A stretch of DNA of 64,000 bases from Acidobacteriota bacterium (lineage in GTDB: Bacteria > Acidobacteriota > Thermoanaerobaculia > Multivoradales > J023): NCBI GenBank assembly GCA_029263395.1, contig JAJCXO010000263.1, forward strand, positions 124,001 through 188,000. The letters run 5' to 3'. Under the pieces are notes generated by a model. It made no database searches, had not been told where the DNA came from, and saw only the letters and a list, made by a program, of their open reading frames with translations. The translations under genes and the position numbers were made by a program. This document shows, one piece after another, positions 43,267 through 52,429 of this stretch; the first letter of the stretch is position 1; each line of letters opens with the position of its first letter.

Positions 43267-45253
43267 GCGGTCGACTCGCCAGCGCTGGCTGCTCGGCGCG
43301 ATCTTGCTGATCGGTGCGTTGCTGCGCCTCACCTATCTGCTCGAGGTCACCCGAGGACCGGATTTTGATGCGCCGCAATTTGAAGCCCAATACCACGACT
43401 ATTGGGCTCGTGCGTTGCTGTCCGAGGATTGGACACCCCCGGCCGGGGTGACCGATCCCGAGATCCCGCAGCGTCCGTACTTTCGGCCCCCCGGCTACCC
43501 CATCGCCTTGGCCGCGATCTACGCCGTCACCGGCGGCGGGTATGTCTGGCCACGGTTGTTGCAGATGATCCTCGGCCTCGCCAGCTGTTGGTTGCTCTAC
43601 CGCCTGGCGCAACGGGTTTATGGCGAAGTCGCGGCCCTGTGTTCTGCCTGGCTTGCTGCCATCTATTGGTTGTTCATCTTTTTCGAAGCCGAGTTGATGG
43701 CGGTCACCTTGCTGATTTTTCTGCTGTTGGCGTCGTTGACGGTGGTGGTGCGCTGGCCCCAGGGTTTTACCGTGCGCCGCGCCGTGGCCGCTGGCGTCTT
43801 GCTTGGCATCGCTGCCTTGGTGAGGCCCAACGCAGCGGTGTTGGTACCGGTTTTTGTGCTTTGGATCGTCTGGCTGGTTGCACGTCGAGAAGGGCGCGGT
43901 ACCTGTTTGCGGCGACCTTTCCTGATTCCGGCGTTCGCCTTCGTCATGGCGTTTATCGTCGCGACGATCCCCGCAACCCTCCGCAACCTCCGAGTGTCGG
44001 GCGACCTGGTGTGGATCACCTCCAACGCTGGCGTCAATCTTTTTGTGGGTACCCATCCACAAAGTGACGGCATGCAGCCCGGAGTTCCCGAGCTCGGGCA
44101 GATCGCTGGACTCACCGGCGGTTGGGACTCCTTCGACTATCCATTGATCGCCGCGGGTGTCGAGCGTCTAGTTGGGCAACCGATGGCCGACTCGGAGGTT
44201 TCGTCTTATTTCAGCCGCCGAGCCTTGGGCTATGCTCTCGCCGATCCCGGTGCGGTACTAGGGCTCATGCTGCGCAAGTTGGCACTATTCTGGGGACCGG
44301 CTGAAGTCTCGAACAACAAGATCCTCCACTTCGAGCGCCAGAGCTCATCGACCCTGAGATTTGGACCGAGTTTCGCCACCGTCCTAGCCCTCGCACTCTT
44401 AGGTCTGGCTTGGCTCGCTTGGGAGTGGAGAGGTCGTCCGCCGTCGCCAGGGCCAGAGCTCACGCGCCGTCTCGAAACAACCGTGCTGCTGATTGCCAGC
44501 GTCGACGTCTACTGTCTGTCGTTCCTGCCTTTTTTCGTCTCGGCTCGCTTCCGAGCCCCGGTGGTGCCGGTTCTTATCTTGTTCGCAGGTTATGGGCTCG
44601 CCGTCCTGGCCCGTGCCGCGATCGAGCGCCGTTACCGAGCACTGGCCATCGGCGTTGTGCTGCTGCTCGGCGCACGGATTCTGACCGGTATCGCCTGGGT
44701 ACCCACGGAGCCGGACCTTTCCCTCTGGCATTGGCGTAAGGGATTGCTTTGGAAGGCCAAGGGAGACGCCGACCGTGCTCAGGATGCCTTCCGTCAGGCC
44801 GTCGACGCCGATCCCGAGGATTCCGAAGCTCGTCTGTCCTTTGCCGAGAGCCTCGCCGCTGATGGCCTACTCGACCAAGCCATCAGCGAATACCGCGCCA
44901 CACTCTCCTTGGCGGCACTTCGCGAGACCGACGCAGTCGTCGCCCACAACAACCTCGCCGGTATCTTGGCCCGTCGAGGTGACATCACCGGCGCGGTCCA
45001 ACATTGGACTGCCGTCTTGGAGATCGATCCGGATCGTGTCAGCGCCCTCAACAACCTCGCCTATGCCCTCGCCACCCACACCGATCCTGAGATCCATGAT
45101 CCTGCCCGTGCCGTCGAGCTGGCGGAGCGTGCTGTCGAGCTAACCCGTCGTCAAGACCCTCGTCCCCTCGCTACGCTTGACGTTGCATATCGAGCGGCGG
45201 GTCGGGAGGTTGAGGTGGAGGAGATTCAGCGGAATCTCGAGCCTGAAAGATAA
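43259..45253 (+). CDS. GT39-like membrane glycosyltransferase with C-terminal TPRs
   Basis: 664 aa from a GTG at 43259 that overlaps the UvrA-like stop. About ten membrane helices. The first periplasmic loop has acidic residues (LEVTRGPDFDAPQFEAQYHD) and is followed by RPYFRPPGYPIALA, as in dolichyl/undecaprenyl-phosphate-dependent ArnT/PMT-type transferases. From about 500 on come TPR repeats (KAKGDADRAQDAFRQAVDAD; NNLAGILARRGDITGAVQHW). It probably transfers a sugar from a lipid carrier to protein or envelope glycan, with the TPR domain binding a partner in the periplasm. Donor and acceptor unknown. Confidence 0.85.
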   Translation: MPERSTRQRWLLGAILLIGALLRLTYLLEVTRGPDFDAPQFEAQYHDYWARALLSEDWTPPAGVTDPEIPQRPYFRPPGYPIALAAIYAVTGGGYVWPRLLQMILGLASCWLLYRLAQRVYGEVAALCSAWLAAIYWLFIFFEAELMAVTLLIFLLLASLTVVVRWPQGFTVRRAVAAGVLLGIAALVRPNAAVLVPVFVLWIVWLVARREGRGTCLRRPFLIPAFAFVMAFIVATIPATLRNLRVSGDLVWITSNAGVNLFVGTHPQSDGMQPGVPELGQIAGLTGGWDSFDYPLIAAGVERLVGQPMADSEVSSYFSRRALGYALADPGAVLGLMLRKLALFWGPAEVSNNKILHFERQSSSTLRFGPSFATVLALALLGLAWLAWEWRGRPPSPGPELTRRLETTVLLIASVDVYCLSFLPFFVSARFRAPVVPVLILFAGYGLAVLARAAIERRYRALAIGVVLLLGARILTGIAWVPTEPDLSLWHWRKGLLWKAKGDADRAQDAFRQAVDADPEDSEARLSFAESLAADGLLDQAISEYRATLSLAALRETDAVVAHNNLAGILARRGDITGAVQHWTAVLEIDPDRVSALNNLAYALATHTDPEIHDPARAVELAERAVELTRRQDPRPLATLDVAYRAAGREVEVEEIQRNLEPER

Positions 45254-45600
45254 CAAGTGCATGTACGAGAACCATGCACAGTTTACCCGTTGGGAAACAT
45301 TGTTGGAACAGTTGAATCTTGCTTGCTCTTCCAGTTCCGAGTGAAACGCTTCGTTGCTGTAGCTCGGTGACAATTGACCAGCCACCGAGTACTTCAACTC
45401 AATTTTTTCTGTAGATGTAAATCGAGCGAGTCAGTCTTCCGCTCGGACGGCTTGTTCGAAAATACCGTCAACACTCGGCCAAGCGCCAGGGTTGGTCAGG
45501 TCAATGTCGGCCAGCAGCGATTAGCCTGCTGTGCCCATGTCCCCGTTGTGAGTCGTCGCCACGACGCCGGCCTTGGTTTTTATGGTGAAGTGTTGGCTGT
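45254..45600. other. Intergenic, nothing recognised
   Basis: Between the glycosyltransferase and the PH-domain gene (convergent). More AT-rich than its surroundings. No hairpin with a T-run, repeat or plausible gene was found. Confidence 0.5.
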
Positions 45601-45981
45601 TCAGAGGCTGAGCACATAGTGTGCGAGTGCCTGTTGCACCTCGTAAACATTCACCTTCTTGTTGAACTGTTTCTGTATAGGTGCCGAAGTGCCGGAGATC
45701 CAAATCTTGAGCTCTGCATCTAGATCGAAGGTGCCTGCGGTCTCAACCGAAAAACGTGTAATGGATTTGTATGGAAGAGACTGGTATTCAACCTTGATGC
45801 CACTGATGCCTTGGCGATCAGCCATAATGAGGCGGCGTGGTGTGAAAAGAAACGCATCGCGTATCAGTTTGTAAGCACGGTGTACCTCTTCGTCGGGTAA
45901 AAATAGCTGCTGGAACTCCGCTTGAGCTTCTTTGGGGTCGCATTCTGATGCATTGCCGAGAAGGCCGCTAAGTATTCCCAT
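45601..45981 (-). CDS. Bacterial PH-domain protein
   Basis: 126 aa, no signal. FLPDEEVHRAYKLIRDAFLF, RRLIMADRQGISGIKVEYQS and YKSITRFSVETAGTFDLDAEL match the bacterial pleckstrin-homology fold (bPH_1/YvbH-like). Cytoplasmic, role unknown. The next three genes are also small with no clear operon partners. Confidence 0.85.
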   Translation of the reverse strand: MGILSGLLGNASECDPKEAQAEFQQLFLPDEEVHRAYKLIRDAFLFTPRRLIMADRQGISGIKVEYQSLPYKSITRFSVETAGTFDLDAELKIWISGTSAPIQKQFNKKVNVYEVQQALAHYVLSL

Positions 45982-46438
45982 GCTGAATTTCCTTTTTCTT
46001 TCGGATGATGAGTTGGTGTGCGATCGGTAGTCCAGGTTCGTCTATTCACTGCATTGCCAGCCCAATAGGTGTCAGCATTTTGGCTCGCAAGCAAACTTGC
46101 CCGTCAGAATCTGAAACCCGAAGAACCGATGGCCGCTAACTAGGTAGCCAGGCACGCTCCTCGCGCTCCGGGTGCGGTGTATCCGAGCTCCAAGCTCGTA
46201 CCCTACTCGTCAGCGGAATTTCTGACGGTCTGCTGCCGGGTCTCGGAAAAAAGCAGGCTGCGGTATTACCTTTTCAACCAATCGCTCGAGATGGTGTCAA
46301 ACAGATGTAGAGCGCGACTCTCACAGTTGCCTCTGCCATGTAACCATTCGCAGATTGCCTTCATGCCGCGGCGCCTCGGCTACTCAGCAGCAGTGATTGG
46401 ACGATCTCGGGCAATGTGGCTTGGAGAATCGAGGGAGC
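45982..46438. other. Intergenic, nothing recognised
   Basis: A 457-bp stretch between two minus-strand genes. The open frames seen on the plus strand have no ribosome-binding site and are antisense to the DUF3892 gene at their ends. No repeats noted. Confidence 0.4.
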
Positions 46439-46747
46439 CTAGCTCTTCCAATTACAAGAACGAAGGGAGTCTAGATTGTTGTCGGTTACAGCATCGGCTT
46501 TCGAGCGGATATGCCACGCAGGGCAGGCAGCACACCAATATTTCTCGACCTCGGCTACCCGCCCGCTGGTCTCACCCTCGGTGTAGAAGGTGTCGCCAGA
46601 ATCCATTGCCGTCACAACTTCGGCTACGGTCCAGCGCTTTTCGGCTTTACCTGGATCCGTACCTGTCCCGACAGCAACGATCTTGGCGTTGTTCGGATGT
46701 GCGGTGGCTGACACTTGTTCGGTGCAAACGATTCGATAACGAGCCAT
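46439..46747 (-). CDS. DUF3892-domain protein
   Basis: 102 aa from the ATG at 46747, preceded by AAGGAGAAACAGTC. MARYRIVCTEQV, GTGTDPGKAEKRWTVAEVVT and a Cys-x-x-Cys (YWCAACPAW) near residue 75 match the DUF3892 pattern. Function unknown; some relatives sit near stress or phage genes. Confidence 0.75.
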   Translation of the reverse strand: MARYRIVCTEQVSATAHPNNAKIVAVGTGTDPGKAEKRWTVAEVVTAMDSGDTFYTEGETSGRVAEVEKYWCAACPAWHIRSKADAVTDNNLDSLRSCNWKS

Positions 46748-46878
46748 GACTGTTTCTCCTTGGGTCAATTAGAAAACTTGAGGCTATTTCCTCACTCTGG
46801 AAACGTATTCGATGAACCGTGACATGAGCTTGGACGGTCGCGGTTCCTCGTACTCTTACTGAGAAGATTGGAAGAGAC

Positions 46879-47556
46879 ATGAGGCTACCGTTAGCACCGA
46901 AGTCGAGGATAGATTTTTCTGGAGAAACGGATGCAGACCTACTGGGCCTTATGAGTCTCCGTGATGGGGACGAAGATGCGGCCCGCGACGCATACGCAGA
47001 GTTGTTCAGACGTCATGCAACATGGCTCTATTCAACGATATGCAGCAGTCGTATGAGGAACGTTGTGATAAACGGCGAAGAGGATGTCGTTCAAGAGACG
47101 TTTAGGCGAGCCTACCAAGGCGCAGAAACATTCAGGTATGAAGGGCCGGAGAACTCGAAATCGCGAAGCCGGGGAATCCGAGCATGGATCGGCGGAATTG
47201 CCAACAATGTTATTTGCGACACGCTGCGCTCTCACGACTGCATGGATATAGCTCTCGGAATGGATAACCCTGACGAATTCTGCGAACTGCCTAGAGCCAT
47301 GCCGTCAAGGCAAACTGAACTCGCCAGAGAAGCCTTAGACTCGCTCTCTGATCGAGAAAAGGATGTAGTACTAGAAAGGCTCTATCACTACAAATGGGGG
47401 GAGAGGCACCAGAGGATGCCCAACGAAGCATCATCGGCACTTGCGAAGAGATGGAACACCACGAACGTGAACATTCGTGCCATTTATAGTCGAGCGCTCA
47501 AGAAAATAGGCGCAAGAGTAAAGGCTGGCTTGTCGGAATCGGAGAGGTCAGCGTAA
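46879..47556 (+). CDS. Sigma-70 family (ECF-like) RNA polymerase sigma factor
   Basis: 225 aa. Sigma region 2 is at about 35-115 (AYAELFRRHATWLYSTIC; EEDVVQETFRRAYQGAETF; RAWIGGIANNVICDTLRSHD). Region 4 is at about 145-215 (LDSLSDREKDVVLERLYHYK; TTNVNIRAIYSRALKKIG). The order and length fit an ECF-type sigma. No anti-sigma gene is adjacent; the following gene is an XRE regulator. Confidence 0.85.
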   Translation: MRLPLAPKSRIDFSGETDADLLGLMSLRDGDEDAARDAYAELFRRHATWLYSTICSSRMRNVVINGEEDVVQETFRRAYQGAETFRYEGPENSKSRSRGIRAWIGGIANNVICDTLRSHDCMDIALGMDNPDEFCELPRAMPSRQTELAREALDSLSDREKDVVLERLYHYKWGERHQRMPNEASSALAKRWNTTNVNIRAIYSRALKKIGARVKAGLSESERSA

Positions 47557-47598
47557 TGATCCGGTTGGTGTACAATCCATTTGTGGGTAGCCAGAAAC

Positions 47599-47871
47599 AT
47601 GACTAAAAAAGGCAAGAGTTCTGCGATTCGTTTCCTCGAAGGTGTCAGCGGTAACCCCCTGACACTGAGCGATCTCCTACTCTCGATCCGGCTTGGCGAA
47701 GAAGCCAGCCAGGCCAACTGTGCTCGACAGCTGGGTATCTCTCGATCTCATCTCTGCGATATCGAAAAGGGCAGGAAAAACCTCAGCCTCAGGCGTGCTG
47801 CGCAGTTCGCCCGAGTGCTTGGCTATAGCGAGAGGCAATTCGCCCGACTAGCGCTCCAAATGGCACTCTAG
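47599..47871 (+). CDS. XRE-family helix-turn-helix protein
   Basis: 90 aa from the ATG at 47599. The helix-turn-helix is at about 30-80: SQANCARQLGISRSHLCDIE, then KGRKNLSLRRAAQFARVLGY. Size and composition resemble antitoxin or phage-type repressors, but no toxin gene is next to it. A TACAAT near 47571 could be the -10 of its promoter. Its stop overlaps the end of the hydrolase remnant on the other strand. Confidence 0.8.
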   Translation: MTKKGKSSAIRFLEGVSGNPLTLSDLLLSIRLGEEASQANCARQLGISRSHLCDIEKGRKNLSLRRAAQFARVLGYSERQFARLALQMAL

Positions 47872-48150
47872 CGAAGGTGGGACGCGAGAAAGCTGAGCAC
47901 TTCTCTCCAGGCGTCAACGCCTGCGATGGAGTTCCCCTGTCGGGACCCTCCCCGCGAATCCCCACGGTCCTTCGGCGGAAGGTTGGGAACACCGTAAGCC
48001 TGTTGACCGCCCCCGAAATTGTGCCCCACATCTGGGTAGTGGACGTGGCGTACGGTGTGTGCGAATCCATTTGTCTCCATCGTGTCGACAAGCTGTTCCG
48101 CCATGGCGAGTCCTTGCAAGGCTCCAGCAAATGCAGTCCTGTTTGAACGC
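47868..48150 (-). pseudogene. C-terminal remnant of an acyl-CoA thioester hydrolase/BAAT-type hydrolase
   Basis: About 90 codons on the minus strand: AMAEQLVDTMETNGFAHTVR, then HVHYPDVGHNFGGGQQAYGV, then VDAWREVLSFLASHLR. GHNF and the flanking spacing match the catalytic-His end of the BAAT/dienelactone-hydrolase-type alpha/beta hydrolases. The nucleophile elbow and all of the N-terminal part are missing. Cut off next to the glycerophosphodiesterase gene. A leftover of deletion or transfer. Confidence 0.65.
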
Positions 48151-48155
48151 AGAGT

Positions 48156-49160
48156 CTAGGCTGGTGGCTCGTAGCGGTTACGGACGGCGGGACCGATGAG
48201 GTCAATACGGTTCGTCCAGATCCCTCCAGAGTAGTCTTTCGGAAGCGCCTCGACACGACTTGGATCGTCGAAGCCCTTTGAGAAGCTCTCGCCACCGTAA
48301 TCGCCGATCAGCACGATGCGGGTGCCGATTTGGTCCATCCGCTGCAAGAGTCGGTTGGGCCAGCCCCAGAGCCACGGTGCAACGTTGGCCGGCACGGTGA
48401 GCACTTTATGCTGGCAGGCGGCCGGCACATAGCCTGTCCAGCCGACCGCGATGTAGCGCATCAGGCATTGCTTCAGCATTGGACGCGTGATCGTGCGGAT
48501 GTTGGGTAGGTGCTCATGGATGACACTGACCACCCTCGTGGCACCATGGACCGCGATCTCGCCGTCGCGGTTACCATTCAGCTCGGTCAGCCGCTCCGCC
48601 AGTCGCCTGCCCTCCTCAGCACGGTTGCCCTTGACGTCGATCAAGAACTCCCGATCGGGAAAGCGCGTCAACACTTGCTCGAGCGAAGGTATCATCCCGA
48701 CACCTTGACCTCGAAAGGGCCATGTCTTGCCGTCGTCTGCGGTATAGCCGTAGCCAATGTCGAGCGTTTGCAGGTATTCGAGCGAATGTTCTCGGGTGAT
48801 GCCCTCACCCTCCGTTTGGCAATCGATCGTCCAATCATGGAACACGACGAACCGGTCGTCGACCGTTCTGTGCACGTCGAATTCAATGACGTCCGCTCCG
48901 TAGTCGAAGGCGGCTTGCATGGCCGGGAGTGTGTTCTCGAGGAAGTTGTGCTCCGGGGGCAGCATCCTGGATGCGGTGCAAGTTTTCCCGGTCAGGCCCT
49001 CTAGGCTGAATCCCTGGCCGAGGGCCCGGTGAGCAAAAAGGAGCGGCCGGTCTGCAATGGGTTCGGCCAGCCACGACGCGTTGTTCAAGTAGACCAAGAC
49101 GAAGAAAACTGCCAGCGCCACGGCCACGATCTTCAGACGTTTAAGTCGCTTCGAGTTCAC
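48156..49160 (-). CDS. Glycerophosphodiester phosphodiesterase family protein
   Basis: 334 aa from a GTG at 49160. An N-terminal hydrophobic anchor (VAVALAVFFVLVYL) is followed by a GDPD TIM barrel: FAHRALGQGFS (catalytic His), ENTLPAMQAAFDYGADVIEF (Glu and Asp), DVHRTVDDRFVVFHDWTIDC (second catalytic His) and LIDVKGNR. Cleaves glycerophosphodiesters or related phosphodiesters, probably outside the cytoplasmic membrane. Shares a strand and a 33-bp gap with the thioesterase. Confidence 0.9.
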   Translation of the reverse strand: MNSKRLKRLKIVAVALAVFFVLVYLNNASWLAEPIADRPLLFAHRALGQGFSLEGLTGKTCTASRMLPPEHNFLENTLPAMQAAFDYGADVIEFDVHRTVDDRFVVFHDWTIDCQTEGEGITREHSLEYLQTLDIGYGYTADDGKTWPFRGQGVGMIPSLEQVLTRFPDREFLIDVKGNRAEEGRRLAERLTELNGNRDGEIAVHGATRVVSVIHEHLPNIRTITRPMLKQCLMRYIAVGWTGYVPAACQHKVLTVPANVAPWLWGWPNRLLQRMDQIGTRIVLIGDYGGESFSKGFDDPSRVEALPKDYSGGIWTNRIDLIGPAVRNRYEPPA

Positions 49161-49193
49161 ATCGCCCCTTGGGTTGTCCGTTTCCCCTCGATT

Positions 49194-49994
49194 CTAGAAG
49201 ATGACCCGCAATTGACGGATCCGTGCCACCGGCCGTCCGTCGCGGGTCCAGAGCTCGCCTTCGTCGATACCGTGGCCGGCGCTCCAATGGATGATGCGGC
49301 ACCGAAAAGCATAGAAGTCGTCGATCGCCGCGTCAGCGATGGGTAGCGGTTGCAAGATATCATACCGCAGATCCACCGATGCCGAGGCTCTTGGTGGTGC
49401 CAACGTCGAGAGAACGGCGGGTGGCCACACATCGAGTAGAGCTGCCATCGCCGCACCGTCGAGAGTCGTCGGCTCGGCGAATCGCAACCAACCCGCCACT
49501 TCGGGCTCTTCGGCGCCGGCATAAGGTTGGGTGCCGGGTACGAAGCGAGTGTCGAAGTGACGGGTGAAGACCGGGTTAGCCGGGTGCGGCGGCAGGCGCT
49601 CGATCGACTCTGGCTCGGGTAGGACAGGCGGCTCGGCTCCTTCGAAGACCAGGGGATCGTCACGGTCGCGGGCGTAGAGGGCGATAGCCGTCGCCACGGT
49701 TTCCTCATTCTGAACCAGGCGAGCAGTGAAGTGGCTGACGTAGCGTCCACCACGCTCGAGCCGTGCTTCGATCTCGATGTCTCCTGCCGCGGCAGCCTTG
49801 CAAAACGACAGCGACAATGTCCGCAGGCGGCGGCTGTCATCCTCTATCAGGCTGTCGCAAGCCCTTACCATCAGCGCTGCCTGAATACCTCCGAACAACG
49901 CCCTTCCCTGGCCCCAGGATGTGTCGAGGTGGGCCAGGTATCGCCCCGGTTCGAGTGTTTTCAGGGTGCTGGCGGCATCGAAGTGTTGTGGCAT
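49194..49994 (-). CDS. Acyl-CoA thioesterase (tandem hot-dog, TesB/4HBT_3-like)
   Basis: 266 aa, preceded by GGGGAGGTTCGCCC. Double hot-dog layout: LDTSWGQGRALFGGIQAALM (first domain helix), LSLSFCKAAAAGDIEIEARL and ERGGRYVSHFTARLVQNEE, then the second domain DGAAMAALLDVWPPAVLST, SVDLRYDILQPLP. Likely hydrolyses acyl-CoA thioesters; specificity unknown. Probably co-transcribed with the phosphodiesterase. Confidence 0.85.
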   Translation of the reverse strand: MPQHFDAASTLKTLEPGRYLAHLDTSWGQGRALFGGIQAALMVRACDSLIEDDSRRLRTLSLSFCKAAAAGDIEIEARLERGGRYVSHFTARLVQNEETVATAIALYARDRDDPLVFEGAEPPVLPEPESIERLPPHPANPVFTRHFDTRFVPGTQPYAGAEEPEVAGWLRFAEPTTLDGAAMAALLDVWPPAVLSTLAPPRASASVDLRYDILQPLPIADAAIDDFYAFRCRIIHWSAGHGIDEGELWTRDGRPVARIRQLRVIF

Positions 49995-50039
49995 GGGCGA
50001 ACCTCCCCTATTGAAAGCCTGGCCGAAGAAAGGCGATCG

Positions 50040-51032
50040 TCAAGCGATCGGTACCCCGGTGCGTTCGGCGATGGTGCGTGCCAACGCTTCGAAGTCGCGA
50101 TAACAAGACCGCACCGCCTCGACGTGGCCGCCGAGCGCGCCGTCCGCAGGCTTGAGAAAGAACATTGGCTTGCGAGCATCTTGGGCCATTGGCATCAGAC
50201 TACGGTAGTGCTTGAGAGTTGCTAGGCAACTCGGATCACGATCAACAGACAAGCCGGTCGTCGTCAACGGGTCATCGATCACAGCGGTTCCGTAAACCGA
50301 GGGAATTCGTGCCATCCAGCGTTCATAAGCCTTGACGGGTCGATCGAGGCGGACAGCATGCTGCATCAGGACATAGCCTGTAGGGGCCATTTTCCCGGAT
50401 GGCAGCGAAAGACCGTCCACCGGATTACGCTCCGATCGTTCAATCCATTGGTTGCGCCAACGGCGAAGTGTAGGCCCAAGGTTGCGAAGACCTTGGAGCG
50501 AATAGAGATCAGGAGCCAGCGGAATCACGACGTGTTCTGCGGCGATCAGAGACGAGCGGTTAAGAGCGCCTAGATTGGGTCCGACGTCGATCAAAACGAC
50601 GTCAGCCTCACGCGCCTGAGCAGCCTTTTCGATTACGCGCCAGATGGCCGAGATGACGCGGAAGGCTCGCGCCTTGCGGTCGAGACACGCCGGCCATTGA
50701 CTGGTCAACTCGTCCTCCGAAGCCGATAGGGCCAAATCTCCCACCAGCAGGCCGATGTTCTGTGTGATGGATTCAATGTGAGGCGGCGCGATGTCGCCGG
50801 TTCCATCGAGTAGCGGATCCATCGCACCATAGACGGTCAGAGCGTGGCTGTTTTCAGGCCACAGCTCCTCCAACCGATCATCGGAGACGAACATGCTGGT
50901 CAGGTTGGCCTGTGGGTCCAGGTCGGCAGCAACCACGGACAAACCCATGTCGCCGTACATCCAGGCGAGGTGGTAGACCAACGACGTTTTGCCGACGCCC
51001 CCTTTGTTGTTGAAAAAGGCGATTGTCTTCAT
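50040..51032 (-). CDS. ParA-like P-loop ATPase
   Basis: 330 aa. FFNNKGGVGKTSLVYHLAWM is the deviant Walker A of ParA/MinD/Soj proteins. VAADLDPQANLTSMF and VVLIDVGPNLGALNRSSLIA follow. No ParB is next to it, so classical plasmid partition is not evident. Its ATG overlaps the stop of the AlbA_2 gene (ATGA), suggesting a two-gene module. The C-terminal half is longer than minimal ParA and includes AVRLDRPVKAYERWMARIPS. Function beyond ATPase unknown; defence or regulatory roles are possible. Confidence 0.88.
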   Translation of the reverse strand: MKTIAFFNNKGGVGKTSLVYHLAWMYGDMGLSVVAADLDPQANLTSMFVSDDRLEELWPENSHALTVYGAMDPLLDGTGDIAPPHIESITQNIGLLVGDLALSASEDELTSQWPACLDRKARAFRVISAIWRVIEKAAQAREADVVLIDVGPNLGALNRSSLIAAEHVVIPLAPDLYSLQGLRNLGPTLRRWRNQWIERSERNPVDGLSLPSGKMAPTGYVLMQHAVRLDRPVKAYERWMARIPSVYGTAVIDDPLTTTGLSVDRDPSCLATLKHYRSLMPMAQDARKPMFFLKPADGALGGHVEAVRSCYRDFEALARTIAERTGVPIA

Positions 51033-52213
51033 GGGCGTTTCCGGAGGGTCGCTAGAACATATCCGTGGTCGAACTGGAACTCAGCTGGAGGGTTGCCGTT
51101 GCGTTGGAGAGTTTGCTGAGCTCGCACGACACCGCGCCCATAACGGTTGACGTAGCCCAAGGCTTTGAGGGCTTCCGCCACGACAGGGTTGCGGTAGCTG
51201 GTCTGACGCGGAAAGTTCTCAGGGGAGGCTTCGCCATAGAGACCACCCGGGCTCTGAATCTCGATTCGATCGTCAAACCAGGTGATGCGTACCGGCGCTG
51301 TCGAAGCGTAGTCGCGGTGCATGATGGCGTTCATCACCAACTCACGTACTGCCACACGCGGGTAGGTTTCGACTTCGACTTCACGTAGACCGCTTTCGTG
51401 GACCGGATACCGAGTGGTTTGCGCATCGAGGAGGGCTGTGAGCTCGCGGAGGTTGGTCAGCAGATCGCCGCTCAAAACATGGTCGTCAGTGACCGGCTCG
51501 GCCAGCGAATCTCCGGCCACTCGCAAAAACTGGACGTAGGCTCCAGCAAGCCAGTGCCTGACATCGAGGCCGAACAATAGGATTCCCGCGTGTGTAGGTG
51601 TTGCCGTTTTGAGCTCGAAGAATCGCAAACCAGCAAGTTGCTGCTCCAGAGGTCGGTTGTTTTCTTCGATCACTTCGGGTGCGACGGCTTGCTGCAGATA
51701 GTCGATCAAGAATAGAGATCGGTGAAGATCCCCTAAGCTGCTGCCGAGACAGGGTTGTGCGTCGAAAGTCTTGGCATGTGCCACTCTGCGTTCGATCAGG
51801 ATGCGTTCATCCTGCTCGGTCGCGTAGCCTCGGCGCGGGCCGATGCGGACACAGATCCGGCCTTTGTAGCGGACTGGCGGCAAGGGGGAGGGTTGGACCG
51901 TGACGATTGCGACTTCGCCATCGGACGTGATGACTTTTTCAACGGTTAGACTCGGCAAAGGTTGGATATTGCCGTCATCGCGTAGTCCACCGAGATTGCG
52001 AAGCAGCTCGTCAGTGACAGCCAGCCCGGCGAACTGGCCGCTGTCATCGACGCCGATGACGAGGTGGCCGGGCTGCCCGTGGTTTGGTAGATCGTTGGCG
52101 AACACGCAGACTGCTGCCGCGAACTTGTCCGTGTTTTTGGTCGAGACTGTGAACTCGACACGATCGGCTTCGTGATCGGCGATCAGTGTTCGGAGTTGTT
52201 CGTCGGTCATCAT
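51029..52213 (-). CDS. AlbA_2/Schlafen-type DNA-binding ATP-binding protein
   Basis: 394 aa. An N-terminal AlbA_2 domain (about 10-130: DRVEFTVSTKNTDKFAAAVC, HLVIGVDDSGQFAGLAV, VRYKGRICVRIGPRR) is followed by the helical region and a C-terminal GHKL-like/HATPase_c_4 segment (RVAVRELVMNAIMHRDY; FDDRIEIQSPGGLYGE). Such proteins are annotated as transcriptional regulators or as components of defence and DNA-processing loci. Overlaps the ParA-like gene by four bases. Confidence 0.88.
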   Translation of the reverse strand: MMTDEQLRTLIADHEADRVEFTVSTKNTDKFAAAVCVFANDLPNHGQPGHLVIGVDDSGQFAGLAVTDELLRNLGGLRDDGNIQPLPSLTVEKVITSDGEVAIVTVQPSPLPPVRYKGRICVRIGPRRGYATEQDERILIERRVAHAKTFDAQPCLGSSLGDLHRSLFLIDYLQQAVAPEVIEENNRPLEQQLAGLRFFELKTATPTHAGILLFGLDVRHWLAGAYVQFLRVAGDSLAEPVTDDHVLSGDLLTNLRELTALLDAQTTRYPVHESGLREVEVETYPRVAVRELVMNAIMHRDYASTAPVRITWFDDRIEIQSPGGLYGEASPENFPRQTSYRNPVVAEALKALGYVNRYGRGVVRAQQTLQRNGNPPAEFQFDHGYVLATLRKRP

Positions 52214-52429
52214 GAGCGTCTTCTAGGACTGCCCTAGGCGAAGGCCCTGTCTCTGACCCAGCTGGTCGAATTTGGCCCATTGATGTCATTGTAGATACCC
52301 ATAGGGTCCCGTACAACCACGGGTCGAACGGGACCAAGCTCAGCGAGAGCCGCTCGGGTGGTGGAATCGACGTGATCGAAGCCGATGAGCGCCTCGTTCT
52401 GCTGCCTGGCTAGAATCTCGTAGGTTCGA
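52214..52429. other. Gap between AlbA_2 and RidA genes
   Basis: A minus-strand open frame spans about 52234-52455 (73 codons, TYEILARQQNEALIGFDHVD), but it overlaps the RidA 3' end in another frame, has no ribosome-binding site and no recognised family. Probably not a gene, possibly a remnant. Confidence 0.3.

Noticed and set aside
47599-47871. Toxin-antitoxin pair with the XRE protein
   Set aside because: No toxin-sized gene is adjacent on the same strand; the preceding gene is a sigma factor.
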